Positions 26,677 to 35,403 of a stretch of 64,000 nt of DNA are shown here, piece by piece (position 1 is the first letter of the stretch; every line of letters starts with the position of its first letter). Made by a program: the position numbers and the translations under genes. The notes under the pieces were generated by a model, which saw only the letters and a list, made by a program, of their open reading frames with translations, ran no database searches and was not told where the DNA came from. Source of the stretch: Methanotorris igneus Kol 5 (GTDB lineage Archaea > AGJL01 > Methanococci > Methanococcales > Methanococcaceae); the NCBI RefSeq assembly GCF_000214415.1, contig NC_015562.1:1116001-1180000 (forward strand), read 5' to 3'.

Positions 26677-27286
26677 AAGCATCACCCATCCACTAATACG
26701 TTTCGAAATTTTTTATATCTTTCGAAAATCCGAAAATCCAAAGATATTTTATCAATAAATTTAAATATAATAACTAATAAATACAATTTACAATAAAACA
26801 AATCTCATGAATATAAAAATATAAAGCTAAAATATTGTGAATCAAATAATAAACATGCGAAAACACCAACTACAAATGCTCAAAAATAAACTTGAATAAA
26901 ATTCAAAATTATATATATACTATTTTATTGTAATAAAGTTTATTTGAATTAGGATATTTCCAAAAACCGCATATAACAAAAGTGTGAATCAAAAATATAC
27001 AAATAACAAAACTATGAATTTAATGATTATATAACAAAACTTCAACAAATATAACCTACAATTGCTAAAAAATGATATTAAAATGTGATTATATATAAAA
27101 TACCTGATATTATTTTAAATCTAAAAAATCAAACAAATGACAAAATTTTTATACCACGACCTTTATGTTATTACTAAATAGGGCCAGAGGTCCATATATG
27201 AATCTAACCAAAATATCAGCAAAAAACTACATATAATTGAAATCTTAAAAAAATAAAACAAAATAACAATTATTCAATAAAAAAAG
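26677..27286. other. Candidate replication-origin intergenic region
   Basis: About 600 bp of extremely AT-rich DNA between the divergent Cdc6-like and HTH genes. It contains TTCGAAAATCCGAAAATCC (26721-26739), a long imperfect AT palindrome (AATAAACTTGAATAAAAT / ATTTTATTGTAATAAAGTTTATT, 26883-26957), and repeated GTGAATCAAA-type words (26836 and 26985). No gene is present. Origin function is inferred from composition, repeats and the adjacent initiator-like gene. Confidence 0.45.
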
Positions 27287-27295
27287 GTGATAACA

Positions 27296-27814
27296 ATGGA
27301 ATACCTACCAAAAGAGATTATTTCCACTCCATTCAGGAAGGCAATTTTGCACTATGTGTTAATACGTGGCACAACTTATCCACAACAGGTATCCGAAAAC
27401 CTTCGAATTTCCAAAGGGTTACCTTCTCAGTTTTTAAGGCTATGTACGGCATTAGGAGTTACAAAACGTGAAAGAAATGGACATAAAGTTCTCTATTCAT
27501 TGACAACTAAAGGCATAGCCATTTTAAAGCGATTATGTCCAGAAATCTTTGACTTGAGTTTTTCGAGTATTTTCGAAAACCTTTCGAAAATGAAATTCAA
27601 CACCAAGTATTACCCAGTCGAAAAAATAGGTTTTGAAGTCAAAAAAATTGTAGATAATTTTGGTGGAGTCACATTTGTATTCTACGATGCTGATGGAGAA
27701 GAAATTTCAAGAGTGTTCAAGCCGAAAAAAGGTAGTTGGTGGTGTATTTCATGCCAATCGTCAAATTGTAAGCATATTAACTATCTGAAGAAATATTACG
27801 ACAAAACAAATTAG
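27296..27814 (+). CDS. Winged-helix protein with C-terminal SWIM-like zinc motif
   Basis: A 172-residue putative DNA-binding protein. The N-terminal winged helix is visible (PQQVSENLRISKGLPSQFLR and VTKRERNGHKVLYSLTTKGI, residues 25-85). The C-terminus has WWCISCQSSNCKHINYLKK, a compact C-x2-C-x4-C-x-H set like a SWIM or similar zinc finger. ATG 27296 (MEYLPKE) follows AAAGGTGATAAC. It is transcribed away from the candidate origin towards a repeat-rich region that lies before an MCM-containing module, so it may regulate that module or an integrated element. Confidence 0.7.
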   Translation: MEYLPKEIISTPFRKAILHYVLIRGTTYPQQVSENLRISKGLPSQFLRLCTALGVTKRERNGHKVLYSLTTKGIAILKRLCPEIFDLSFSSIFENLSKMKFNTKYYPVEKIGFEVKKIVDNFGGVTFVFYDADGEEISRVFKPKKGSWWCISCQSSNCKHINYLKKYYDKTN

Positions 27815-28340
27815 TATGATTTCGAGTTTTCGAATCGCATGTATGTATATGCCTTGGAAGAGCATCAAAATTACAACTGGTAAAATTATCACAAGAAATA
27901 AAATAGGTTGAAATGTCAAGATTTTTTGGAGATTTTAGTTATTTTGTAGTAGATCATGCTAAATATAATTGTTAGTTCGTTTTATTTTAATCAGTGACGT
28001 TTTTAATTGATACTAATGTATAAATTCAGTTAATATTTGTTTTATATAATGTTTTGTTAATTATTTAGTTCTCAGACATTTATTGAGCGAGAACATAAAA
28101 TATAATAAAAAAATTTTTGTGATAATTTTGTTGGTGTACAATGTTGGATACATTCCCTCGCTACCTATACATACATGCACTTCGAAAACTCGAAACACTT
28201 TGAGAAATCATTTATATACTAATTTTCGTATTATATTGATTTACAACCTTTTAAGAAAAACTTATTTGTGACACTACTTTACACAAAACATATTTTATAA
28301 TAATCTTGCATCAGTTTTGTAATACTTCCAAAATTATATA
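27815..28340. other. Gene-free region framed by a 32-bp inverted repeat
   Basis: Arms at 27819-27850 and 28165-28196 match at about 27 of 32 positions. Each combines CATACATGC with TTCGAAAACTCGAAA. The DNA between is very AT-rich and contains no convincing gene. A related word, CTCGAAAACCCGAAAC, occurs at 28347-28362, and another lies in the Cdc6-like promoter. The block could be a second initiator-binding region, an attachment site or a MITE. Confidence 0.55.
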
Positions 28341-29411
28341 TCACTCGAAAACCCGAAACTTTTCTAATCTTGGGATTGGTTCAAGGATGTTATTTATTGT
28401 AAATAGTAGCAAAATAGGTTTTCTTGGGAGTTTATCCAGTAGTTTTATAAGTTTTTCTCTGTCGAGTTTTATAGAGAACCTTATGGTTTTTCTAATTTTC
28501 GTTTTTGATATAATACCCATGTCAACTAAATCGTTAAGGTATTCGTAAATTGTAGGTAATTTTAAATCTACCCTCTTTTCAATATCTTTGATTTTGAATT
28601 TTCTTAACTCACAGGCGATTTCCACAATTTTTTCATATTTTTTTGGGACGATTTTTGGCAATATCTTCAACCATGGGATTTTTATATCTCTTAGTGTTTT
28701 TAGTTCTTTTTTTGAGTGTATCAGTATTAACCTTATGACATTCAAATTGCCTTTCGAAATTTCGGCTAAGTATTTTGCAACCCTGTTGGAGATGTAATAG
28801 CCGAGGTGTTTGGCATAGTATTTAACTGCTGCTATGGTGTTTATTTTTGCGTTTTTAAATAACTTTTTTGCATAATCTATCGCTTCAATTGGGCATCTTA
28901 TTATAACAACGATATCATTTTTCGTTAATTCTTCAATAAATTTTACAAATGTTTTTGTGTGGTTCCATTTTGTTATGTTGTGGACGTCAAATACTAATAT
29001 TGGGCTTAATACTCTTAGCAAACTAATTACTTTTCCTCTAACTTTTTTAAAGTTCCAATTTTTAATGTCCTCAAATAAATCGCCTATCATCCTATACCAT
29101 GCTTTTTTTGCTCTGTAGTAGTTGTTGTTTGATTTATCAAAATATTTTTCGTGGATGTAGTTGAATAGATTTTTTAACCAATTTGCTTTTTCTATTTTTT
29201 TAAACATTACCATTTTGTCTTTTATTAAATAGATTAGCCGTGATATGGTTTTGCTTAATGATGGTGTGGCAAGAGATCTTATTATGGGTATATTATTGAC
29301 TACTTCAAAAGTTCCATTTTCATTTAATTCCAAAGTATTTTCCCTTATTGTGGGTATTAGCCATAACTTTTCGGTGAGAAAGTCCTCTGGGGAATTGTAT
29401 ATTATTTTCAT
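28341..29411 (-). CDS. Degenerate AAA+-like protein with winged helix, coupled to mcm
   Basis: A 356-residue protein whose start (ATG 29411, GTGAG ribosome site inside the mcm stop region) lies five bases after the mcm stop. No Walker A is visible. PILVFDVHNITKWNHTK near residue 135 resembles a Walker B strand with the catalytic acid replaced, IVVIIRCPIEAIDYAKK a sensor-1 strand, and RVAKYLAEISKGNLNVIRLI a sensor-2/lid helix. The C-terminus (KYEKIVEIACELRKFKIKDI and TIYEYLNDLVDMGIISK) is a winged helix. The order matches Orc/Cdc6 proteins, so I propose an ATP-site-dead initiator or MCM loader. The resemblance is by eye and weak in the N-terminal third. Confidence 0.6.
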   Translation of the reverse strand: MKIIYNSPEDFLTEKLWLIPTIRENTLELNENGTFEVVNNIPIIRSLATPSLSKTISRLIYLIKDKMVMFKKIEKANWLKNLFNYIHEKYFDKSNNNYYRAKKAWYRMIGDLFEDIKNWNFKKVRGKVISLLRVLSPILVFDVHNITKWNHTKTFVKFIEELTKNDIVVIIRCPIEAIDYAKKLFKNAKINTIAAVKYYAKHLGYYISNRVAKYLAEISKGNLNVIRLILIHSKKELKTLRDIKIPWLKILPKIVPKKYEKIVEIACELRKFKIKDIEKRVDLKLPTIYEYLNDLVDMGIISKTKIRKTIRFSIKLDREKLIKLLDKLPRKPILLLFTINNILEPIPRLEKFRVFE

Positions 29412-29416
29412 AATTC

Positions 29417-31450
29417 TCACATCAACCTATATTTTCCAGGTTTCGGCTCGTCTATATCTCCATTTTTGATGAGTTTTTTAATGATTCTTTCTGCCTCTTC
29501 CTCGTCGATTCCCTCTTTTTCACATAACTCTATAACATCCTCATGCAACGCAAGACCATCATCTTTCTTTTCAGCAAGTTTTTTGATAATTTCATAAACT
29601 ACCATCATCTTATCTCTATCTTTCTTTGAGACACCGGTTATTTTATCAATATCAAACTGTCCCGTATCTGGGTCATAGGCAATCTGTTTCAGGCATTCGG
29701 TGATTATGTTTATTGCCTCTTTTGCATCCTCTTCATCAACCACATCCTTTAACTTTGCCTTTGCATGTGCCTCTGCCAATCTTATAGCTGCCTCTAATTG
29801 TCTTGCTGTAACTTGTATAGTTCCTTTTCTCATGTTTAGGTAGTAGTTTATGAGAAGTTTTTTTGCCTCTTCAGATATTACTGGCTTCTTTTGTCTTGCG
29901 TAGGCAATGTATTTTATTATAAATTCAGTATCTATCTTGATTCCATCAACCTCAATATATTCTAACCCAACTTTTTTGTTTACTTCTTTATCTAAGTGTG
30001 CCCTATGGATGTCTATGATGTGTTCTGCTATTTCTTTGTCTTTTGCCCTATCTGGTTCATCTCTTATTGGAAAGATCAAATCAAATCTACTCAACAATGG
30101 TGCAGGAATGTTTATCTGCTCTGCAACTGAAATGTTAGGGTCGAATCTTCCCCATCTTGGGTTACATGCTGCCAAAATTGCACATTCTGCTGGAAGTTTT
30201 GCAGTGATTCCCCCTTTACTGATGTGTATTGTTTGACTCTCCATTGCCTCCAAAACATAACTTTGCAAATCTTTATTTACTGTTAACTCATCGATACATG
30301 CCGTTCCCTTATTTGCCTTCACCAAGAGCCCTGGTTTAATAACCCATGTGTCATCTCCAATCTCTGTCTTTTCCCTCACTACTGCCGCGGTTAAACCAAC
30401 TCCTGATGCAGTGGTTACAGAACCATATAAATTCCCAGGAAGTTCTGCGATCCTCCTCAATATCACTGTTTTCCCGATTCCTGGGTCGGTGATTAATAAA
30501 ATATGGATGTCTGCTCTTTTATTTCCTTTTTTAACCCCTTTTATTTGTTGCAAAAATACTGCTTTTTTAACAACTTCATGCCCTTTTATCTCAGGAATTA
30601 GTCGATCTGCCAATAAATCCACAACATTTGGCAATTTACTTATTTTTTCAATCTTTTTGATATCTTCCCTACTTAATTCCATTTCAATTTCATCATCTAA
30701 AACCTCACAGTTGATTCCTTTTATATAGATGTCATATATTGGCACTTTTTTGTTCTTTTGTATTTTTATTGGAATGCCTGTTATCTTTACCCTTCCACAG
30801 TAAATCCCTGGGGAGTTCTCTAAGAATACGGTTATGTATTTTGGTGGTTCCTCTGGGTCATCCATCAAATCCAAAGGTTGTTGAACTTTTATCTCTTGAA
30901 AGTCCATGTATTCACATTCATTGTCAATTAAAACTAAATCATTCCCTCCACATTCACAACTTGGCTCTTCAAATGGTTCAAATGGGTTATCTATGTTTAT
31001 AGTTATTTTTTTCCCACATTTGCTACAAATAAATGTTGCTTTTTTTAGAACTGTTTTTATTTTTGTTGCCGTCACTACTATACCTTCAAACTCTACGAGT
31101 TTTCCAATTGTGTGACTTTTTATGTCACTGATTGTTAGCAATCTATTTTTGTGCCTAACTTTTTTGAAAATTTCCGGTAGATTTTTTATTGTGATGATGC
31201 ATTTTGGATATTCGTTTTTTAATGAATAGTATGCTTTACGGTAACACTCTTCTATGAATTTTAATCCTTCCTTAGGATGTTCATGAATAAATTCCACAAA
31301 ATCAATTAATCCAAATTTATAAATTTCAGTTAGGTCAATCTCAATTCTTTCTTTTTCTGAGATGATATCGTCGTTGTAGAAATTTCTGATGTAATATATA
31401 AGCAGATCTTTTAATTCCTCAATTTTTTCTCTTATTTTGTCATTTTCCAT
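29417..31450 (-). CDS. mcm: MCM replicative helicase
   Basis: A 677-residue MCM. The N-terminal domain has a zinc module (CSKCGKKITI...CECGG, residues 140-170). The AAA+ domain has Walker A LITDPGIGKTVILRR, Walker B TACIDELT, sensor 1 AACNPRWGRFD and the arginine finger LLSRFDLIFPI. A C-terminal winged helix (DGLALHEDVIELCEKEGIDE) closes the protein. It is complete and of normal length. Methanococcales often carry several mcm genes, some on integrated elements, so this copy may not be the main chromosomal helicase. It is coupled to the degenerate AAA+ gene. A MITE starts 21 bases upstream of its ATG. Confidence 0.95.
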   Translation of the reverse strand: MENDKIREKIEELKDLLIYYIRNFYNDDIISEKERIEIDLTEIYKFGLIDFVEFIHEHPKEGLKFIEECYRKAYYSLKNEYPKCIITIKNLPEIFKKVRHKNRLLTISDIKSHTIGKLVEFEGIVVTATKIKTVLKKATFICSKCGKKITINIDNPFEPFEEPSCECGGNDLVLIDNECEYMDFQEIKVQQPLDLMDDPEEPPKYITVFLENSPGIYCGRVKITGIPIKIQKNKKVPIYDIYIKGINCEVLDDEIEMELSREDIKKIEKISKLPNVVDLLADRLIPEIKGHEVVKKAVFLQQIKGVKKGNKRADIHILLITDPGIGKTVILRRIAELPGNLYGSVTTASGVGLTAAVVREKTEIGDDTWVIKPGLLVKANKGTACIDELTVNKDLQSYVLEAMESQTIHISKGGITAKLPAECAILAACNPRWGRFDPNISVAEQINIPAPLLSRFDLIFPIRDEPDRAKDKEIAEHIIDIHRAHLDKEVNKKVGLEYIEVDGIKIDTEFIIKYIAYARQKKPVISEEAKKLLINYYLNMRKGTIQVTARQLEAAIRLAEAHAKAKLKDVVDEEDAKEAINIITECLKQIAYDPDTGQFDIDKITGVSKKDRDKMMVVYEIIKKLAEKKDDGLALHEDVIELCEKEGIDEEEAERIIKKLIKNGDIDEPKPGKYRLM

Positions 31451-31470
31451 AATTCCACAGAACTTTCTAA

Positions 31471-31614
31471 TTTAGTCGTTTGCGGAATTTTTGTCACTTA
31501 TTTAATTCAATAAATATTGAAAAAAACTATAATCACGGTTAATTTTAGATAGGACATAACTCTTCCTTTAATTTTGATTGTGTGTAATGTCATTTATAAA
31601 ACGCAACGACTATA
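31471..31614. repeat. MITE of the TATAGTCGT family upstream of mcm
   Basis: Begins TTTAGTCGTTTGCGGAAT and ends AAAACGCAACGACTATA, inverted repeats of the family. The left end is about 20 bases from the mcm start codon, so the mcm promoter must lie in or beyond the element. The rest of the gap to 31751 holds only an AT-rich promoter for the DUF4013 gene. Confidence 0.7.
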
Positions 31615-31751
31615 TTTTTTGTGAAGTTTATAGTATGTGGGGTATATATTCTTTTAGTGTTGTTTAATTTAAATGTTTAAATATTCAAAGAAAAATAAAT
31701 TTATATATTATGAAAAACAGAAATATGTTATTATTATGTGGGGTGGGAGTT

Positions 31752-32363
31752 ATGGATATTATTGAAGGTTTGAAGTTTCCTATGGATGATGAAGAATGGG
31801 TTAAGAAGGTTATTATTGGGGGGATTATAGGCATTATCCCCATAGTTAATCTTATAGTAGGTGGTTATTTTGTTGAAACTATGAAGTATGTTATAACTGG
31901 AAAAAAGGTTCTTCCAGAATGGGAAAATTGGGGAGGTAAGTTCATTACTGGTATTTGTGTGTTTATTATAGGTTTGATTTACTTTGCGATTCCTTTAGTG
32001 GTGATGATTTTGTTAGGGGGATTGGGGGCTTTGGTAGGTAAAAATTCTTCTATTGTTGGTTTTGTGTTGGGATTTGTGTTATTTATAGTATTTGGATTTG
32101 CAATGCCTATGGCAATTGCAAATTATGCTGCAAAGGAAAAGTTATCAGCAGCATTTGAGTTCGAAGAAATATTGGGAAGAATAAAATCGGTAATTGGGGA
32201 TTATTTATTGGCGTATGTTGTGTTGTTTATTTTGGTTTTTGTATTGGATCTAGTATCAATGATTCCCATAATAGGTTGGATATTGAGCATTTTTGCCATG
32301 TTTTATTTGTCTTTAGTGGCTGTATATTACTTTGGAACTTTATATAGGGAAAGTTCTAAGTAA
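31752..32363 (+). CDS. DUF4013 membrane protein
   Basis: A 203-residue integral membrane protein of the DUF4013 family, function unknown. The N-terminal [19 protein letters not shown] is typical; five to six hydrophobic segments follow (for example [20 protein letters not shown] and [16 protein letters not shown]). Its start is ATG 31752, directly behind GGGGTGGGAG; an ATG at 31710 in the same frame is upstream of this site and unlikely. It is convergent with the CobB/CobQ-like gene and overlaps its end by eight bases. Confidence 0.8.
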   Translation: MDIIEGLKFPMDDEEWVKKVIIGGIIGIIPIVNLIVGGYFVETMKYVITGKKVLPEWENWGGKFITGICVFIIGLIYFAIPLVVMILLGGLGALVGKNSSIVGFVLGFVLFIVFGFAMPMAIANYAAKEKLSAAFEFEEILGRIKSVIGDYLLAYVVLFILVFVLDLVSMIPIIGWILSIFAMFYLSLVAVYYFGTLYRESSK

Positions 32364-33819
32364 TATTTTTTATTTTTTTACTCCATTCTTTTAAATAATC
32401 TTCAAAATTTTTATTTTCTTCATTTATGCCTTTAATTTCGACTTTCGGTATTTCGAGTTGTATATCCAATTCCATTGCCAACTTACAGAACTCTTCATAA
32501 TCAATCTCCACTTCAGGAATTAGGCCTCTCCTTTCCATTTCGACTTTTCGGATGCCGATAACTTTGACGCCAATCTCTTCTCCAATCTTTTTAACTTTTT
32601 CAAAAACATTAAAATTATAAACCCTATTTAGTATTATTCCCTCAACTTTAATTCCCATCTCTTTTAGTAGGGAATAATATGCTAAGCTTTCAACAAATGC
32701 CCCCTCAATACCGCTTTTATTACATGCAGAGACAATATAAACTGGGAAATTTAATAACTTCGCTATCTCAGCCCCACTGTAATTTTTCTTATTTAATGCC
32801 CCAGTAAATGCCCCCATAACCCCTTCAATGATTACATAATCGTAGTTGGAATTTTTTAGGTAATTTAGGTATTCAGAGACTTCACACCAACCTCTATCAC
32901 TAATTTTTATACTACTATATTTTAGCATTGGTTCCCTCAACAGATACAAAGCTGGGACGATATCCCTAACATCAGGCCCAATCTTTGATACCAAAACCTT
33001 TCCATCTAACTTTGAGCAAATTGCAGTAGTTAAAAATGTTTTTCCACTTTCTGAGCCCGTTGCTAATAAAATGATTCCCCGAATTTCTTTTTTGTTTTCT
33101 GTGTTTGTTATGTTTTTGTTTGTGTTATTTCTGAATTTTAATCCTCTTAATTTTAATTTTTTCATAACTTCTTTATTTTTTTCAAGGATTTTTTTTCTCT
33201 CTTCTTCATCAACCTTTAAGTTGTCTAATATATTGTTTCTTATATGTTCGTTGTCCAAAAACCCATGCACCATGGTTCCAATGACTTTTCCACAAACAGC
33301 CCCAGATATGATATTTTTACAGGTTTTTTGCATCTTATAGTTTAGTTTTTTGACCTCTGATATTGTGAGGGGTTTGGTTTTTTTATCCGTTATCTTTATA
33401 TTTCCATAGGTGTGGCAGTGAAATCCTTCTCCAACAGTTCCTTTTTTTCCTAAGATTGAATCTGTTTCAAGTGTTGCTTTAACCCTATCTGTGCAAATTA
33501 GTGGGGAAAATTCAACATTCAATAAACCCAATCCCTCCCTAATTATTGGAACCGGGCTTTTCCTCCCAATGTCTATTTTTTCCGATAAGATTTGAAAACC
33601 GCTACAAATTCCAATTATGTACCCATCAAAATTGACAATTTCTTTTTTTAGGTTTTCATTGAGTGATTTGCTTTCTACTATACTACCTCCTGGAATAATA
33701 AGCATGTCTAAATCTTTAATATCCTTGATATTATTTTCATCGATGATTTTGGTTGGTAAATTTCCGAAGTATTCAAAACATGGAAGAGAACCTTTTATGT
33801 CTAAGATACCAATTTCCAT
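32356..33819 (-). CDS. CobB/CobQ-like amidotransferase with permuted domain order
   Basis: A 487-residue protein joining a class-I glutamine amidotransferase domain at the N-terminus (residues 1-225: [12 protein letters not shown], nucleophile in [17 protein letters not shown] histidine) to a dethiobiotin-synthetase/CobB-like ATPase domain at the C-terminus (residues 245-460: [35 protein letters not shown]). CobB, CobQ and CfbB carry these in the opposite order. Its substrate is therefore uncertain; amidation of a corrinoid or other tetrapyrrole acid is the family expectation. The start ATG 33819 and its GGTGT site lie only about ten bases from the end of an IS481-type element. Confidence 0.75.
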   Translation of the reverse strand: MEIGILDIKGSLPCFEYFGNLPTKIIDENNIKDIKDLDMLIIPGGSIVESKSLNENLKKEIVNFDGYIIGICSGFQILSEKIDIGRKSPVPIIREGLGLLNVEFSPLICTDRVKATLETDSILGKKGTVGEGFHCHTYGNIKITDKKTKPLTISEVKKLNYKMQKTCKNIISGAVCGKVIGTMVHGFLDNEHIRNNILDNLKVDEEERKKILEKNKEVMKKLKLRGLKFRNNTNKNITNTENKKEIRGIILLATGSESGKTFLTTAICSKLDGKVLVSKIGPDVRDIVPALYLLREPMLKYSSIKISDRGWCEVSEYLNYLKNSNYDYVIIEGVMGAFTGALNKKNYSGAEIAKLLNFPVYIVSACNKSGIEGAFVESLAYYSLLKEMGIKVEGIILNRVYNFNVFEKVKKIGEEIGVKVIGIRKVEMERRGLIPEVEIDYEEFCKLAMELDIQLEIPKVEIKGINEENKNFEDYLKEWSKKIKNIT

Positions 33820-33829
33820 AATTACACCT

Positions 33830-34808
33830 GTGGTATCCCAAAATTATTTCGCATCAGTAGGTAATAAAAAGAGGAATGTTAATAATAAGAATAATATGAA
33901 GGGGGCAAAACTTAACGATAAAATGATTAGGAAAATCATTAGATGGAAAGAAAAGGGCTTTGAAACCAGCCGTATAGCTAAGAAAGTTGGAGTAACTCCC
34001 CGTAGAGTTCAGCAAATATGGAAAGAATATAGAGAGACCGGAGAAATTCCAAAGATAAAACGTAGGGGTAGAAAGCCAAAGAAAATATCGAAGGGAGAGA
34101 TTGATTTAGTTCTTAAAGCAGTTGAGGAGTATAAAGGAACCAGTGCAGTGCATTTAGAGAAATACATAGAGAATAAGCACAATATACATATTCCTCATAA
34201 TCGTATATATACTATACTGAAGGAGTTCGATCTCACCCACAAGAGAAAGAAGAAAAGAAAGAAAAAGCCAAAGCGATTCAGCGCTTCAAAACCTAACGAA
34301 ATGTGGCAGATGGATTTTAAAATCGTAGATGTGGATGGAGTTAGATATAATCTCCTGTTAATAATTGATGATCACAGTAGATTCATCCTACACGCTGGAA
34401 TTTACGAAGAAGCTACAACCGACGTTGTTATCTCGGCTTTAGAAGAATGCTTTGAAAAGTATGGAACGCCGAAAAAGATATTAACTGACAATGGAACCCA
34501 ATTCGTCCCTGCAAGGGGTGGAATCTCGAGATTTCAGAAGTTTCTAATGGAAAGGGAAATTTTGCATATAAAAACCTCAATCAGACACCCTCAAACGATA
34601 GGAAAAGTTGAAAGAATAAATAGGGAAGTTGAATATCGACTGGACAAGTTCAACAACCTGAAAGAATTCGTTGAATGGCACAACCAAATAAAACCACACC
34701 GCTCATTAAGTTTTAAAACCCCATACGAAGTATACTTCGAAAATACCAAATGCAATAAAGAGGTGATAACATGAACATGAACAACGAAATAATTTCAGGA
34801 TACAACAA
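33830..34808 (+). mobile_element. IS481-type insertion sequence
   Basis: Terminal inverted repeats are TGTGGTATCCCAAAATTATT on the left (33830) and the complement of TGTTGTATCCTGAAATTATT on the right (to about 34807), about 23 bp long. They enclose one rve-type transposase. I could not define a clear target duplication. It sits between the CobB/CobQ-like start codon and a channel gene whose 5' part is missing. Confidence 0.8.
33896..34774 (+). CDS. IS481-family transposase
   Basis: A 292-residue DDE (rve integrase-core) transposase. An N-terminal helix-turn-helix pair (IIRWKEKGFETSRIAKKVGV and TPRRVQQIWKEYRETGEIP) is followed by a basic linker and the catalytic core. The acidic triad can be seen as WQMDFKIVDVDG (first Asp), ILTDNGTQF (second Asp) and GKVERINREV (Glu). 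The C-terminus has LKEFVEWHNQIKPHRSLSFK, typical of this group. I start at ATG 33896; the frame is open farther upstream but that part antisenses the neighbouring gene. It looks intact and probably active. Confidence 0.9.
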   Translation: MKGAKLNDKMIRKIIRWKEKGFETSRIAKKVGVTPRRVQQIWKEYRETGEIPKIKRRGRKPKKISKGEIDLVLKAVEEYKGTSAVHLEKYIENKHNIHIPHNRIYTILKEFDLTHKRKKKRKKKPKRFSASKPNEMWQMDFKIVDVDGVRYNLLLIIDDHSRFILHAGIYEEATTDVVISALEECFEKYGTPKKILTDNGTQFVPARGGISRFQKFLMEREILHIKTSIRHPQTIGKVERINREVEYRLDKFNNLKEFVEWHNQIKPHRSLSFKTPYEVYFENTKCNKEVIT

Positions 34809-35200
34809 TAATTAATGCAGTAAGAATATTGGTATTATTGAGGATAATAAAATTCAGACATCTTAACCTAAGTCGAGAAACCATTAATTTTATAACCATA
34901 TTGACATTTAGTTTTATATTATCATGTTTTATATGGCTGGCTGAAAATGAAGCAAATCCAAAAATAAACAATTTTGCAGATGCATTTTACTTTACAGTAA
35001 TATCTATAACCACCATAGGATACGGAGATATTACACCCCAAACAATGTGGGGAAAAATAATAATTGTTCTTGCAGTGTTATATATAATATCTGGACTAAT
35101 AACAAGGGTTCAGAGAATTATCAGTCATGAGCTGGAAAAAAAGAATAAAATTAATCGCTCATCTTCTCAATCAACTGATGATAATTTTGAAAACCAATAA
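34793..35200 (+). pseudogene. 5'-truncated voltage-gated-type potassium channel
   Basis: The frame is open through the right IS terminus with no ATG; the first possible start is TTG 34829. It encodes AVRILVLLRIIKFRHLNLS, a regularly spaced basic segment like an S4 voltage sensor. Then come S5 (FITILTFSFILSCFIWLAEN), a pore loop with ITTIGYGDITPQ and S6 (IIIVLAVLYIISGLITRV). A full channel would have S1-S3 upstream, which the IS481 element has replaced. Up to about 123 residues could be made from the TTG. I regard it as a truncated remnant that might still form a two-TM pore. Confidence 0.75.
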
Positions 35201-35403
35201 CTATTAAAAAATCTATTAAAACTGGGATTTTTCACCCCTCCTCTGTTAATGGAAGCATCAGAAACAACATAACAACATAAAGAACATTAAAAATCTACTT
35301 AAAGTAGTGGATTCATTAGAAATATTTGTGTTTTTTATCAATCAATATATATGAGCGTAAGTTTAAAAATTAATGGTAAAACATAGTATAATAATTGGGA
35401 TTG

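Noticed and set aside
28083-28271. 62-codon ORF in the region before mcm
   Set aside because: It crosses one arm of the 32-bp inverted repeat and has no ribosome site.
33617-33895. Upstream extension of the IS481 transposase frame
   Set aside because: It reads antisense through the CobB/CobQ-like gene and lies outside the IS terminal repeat.
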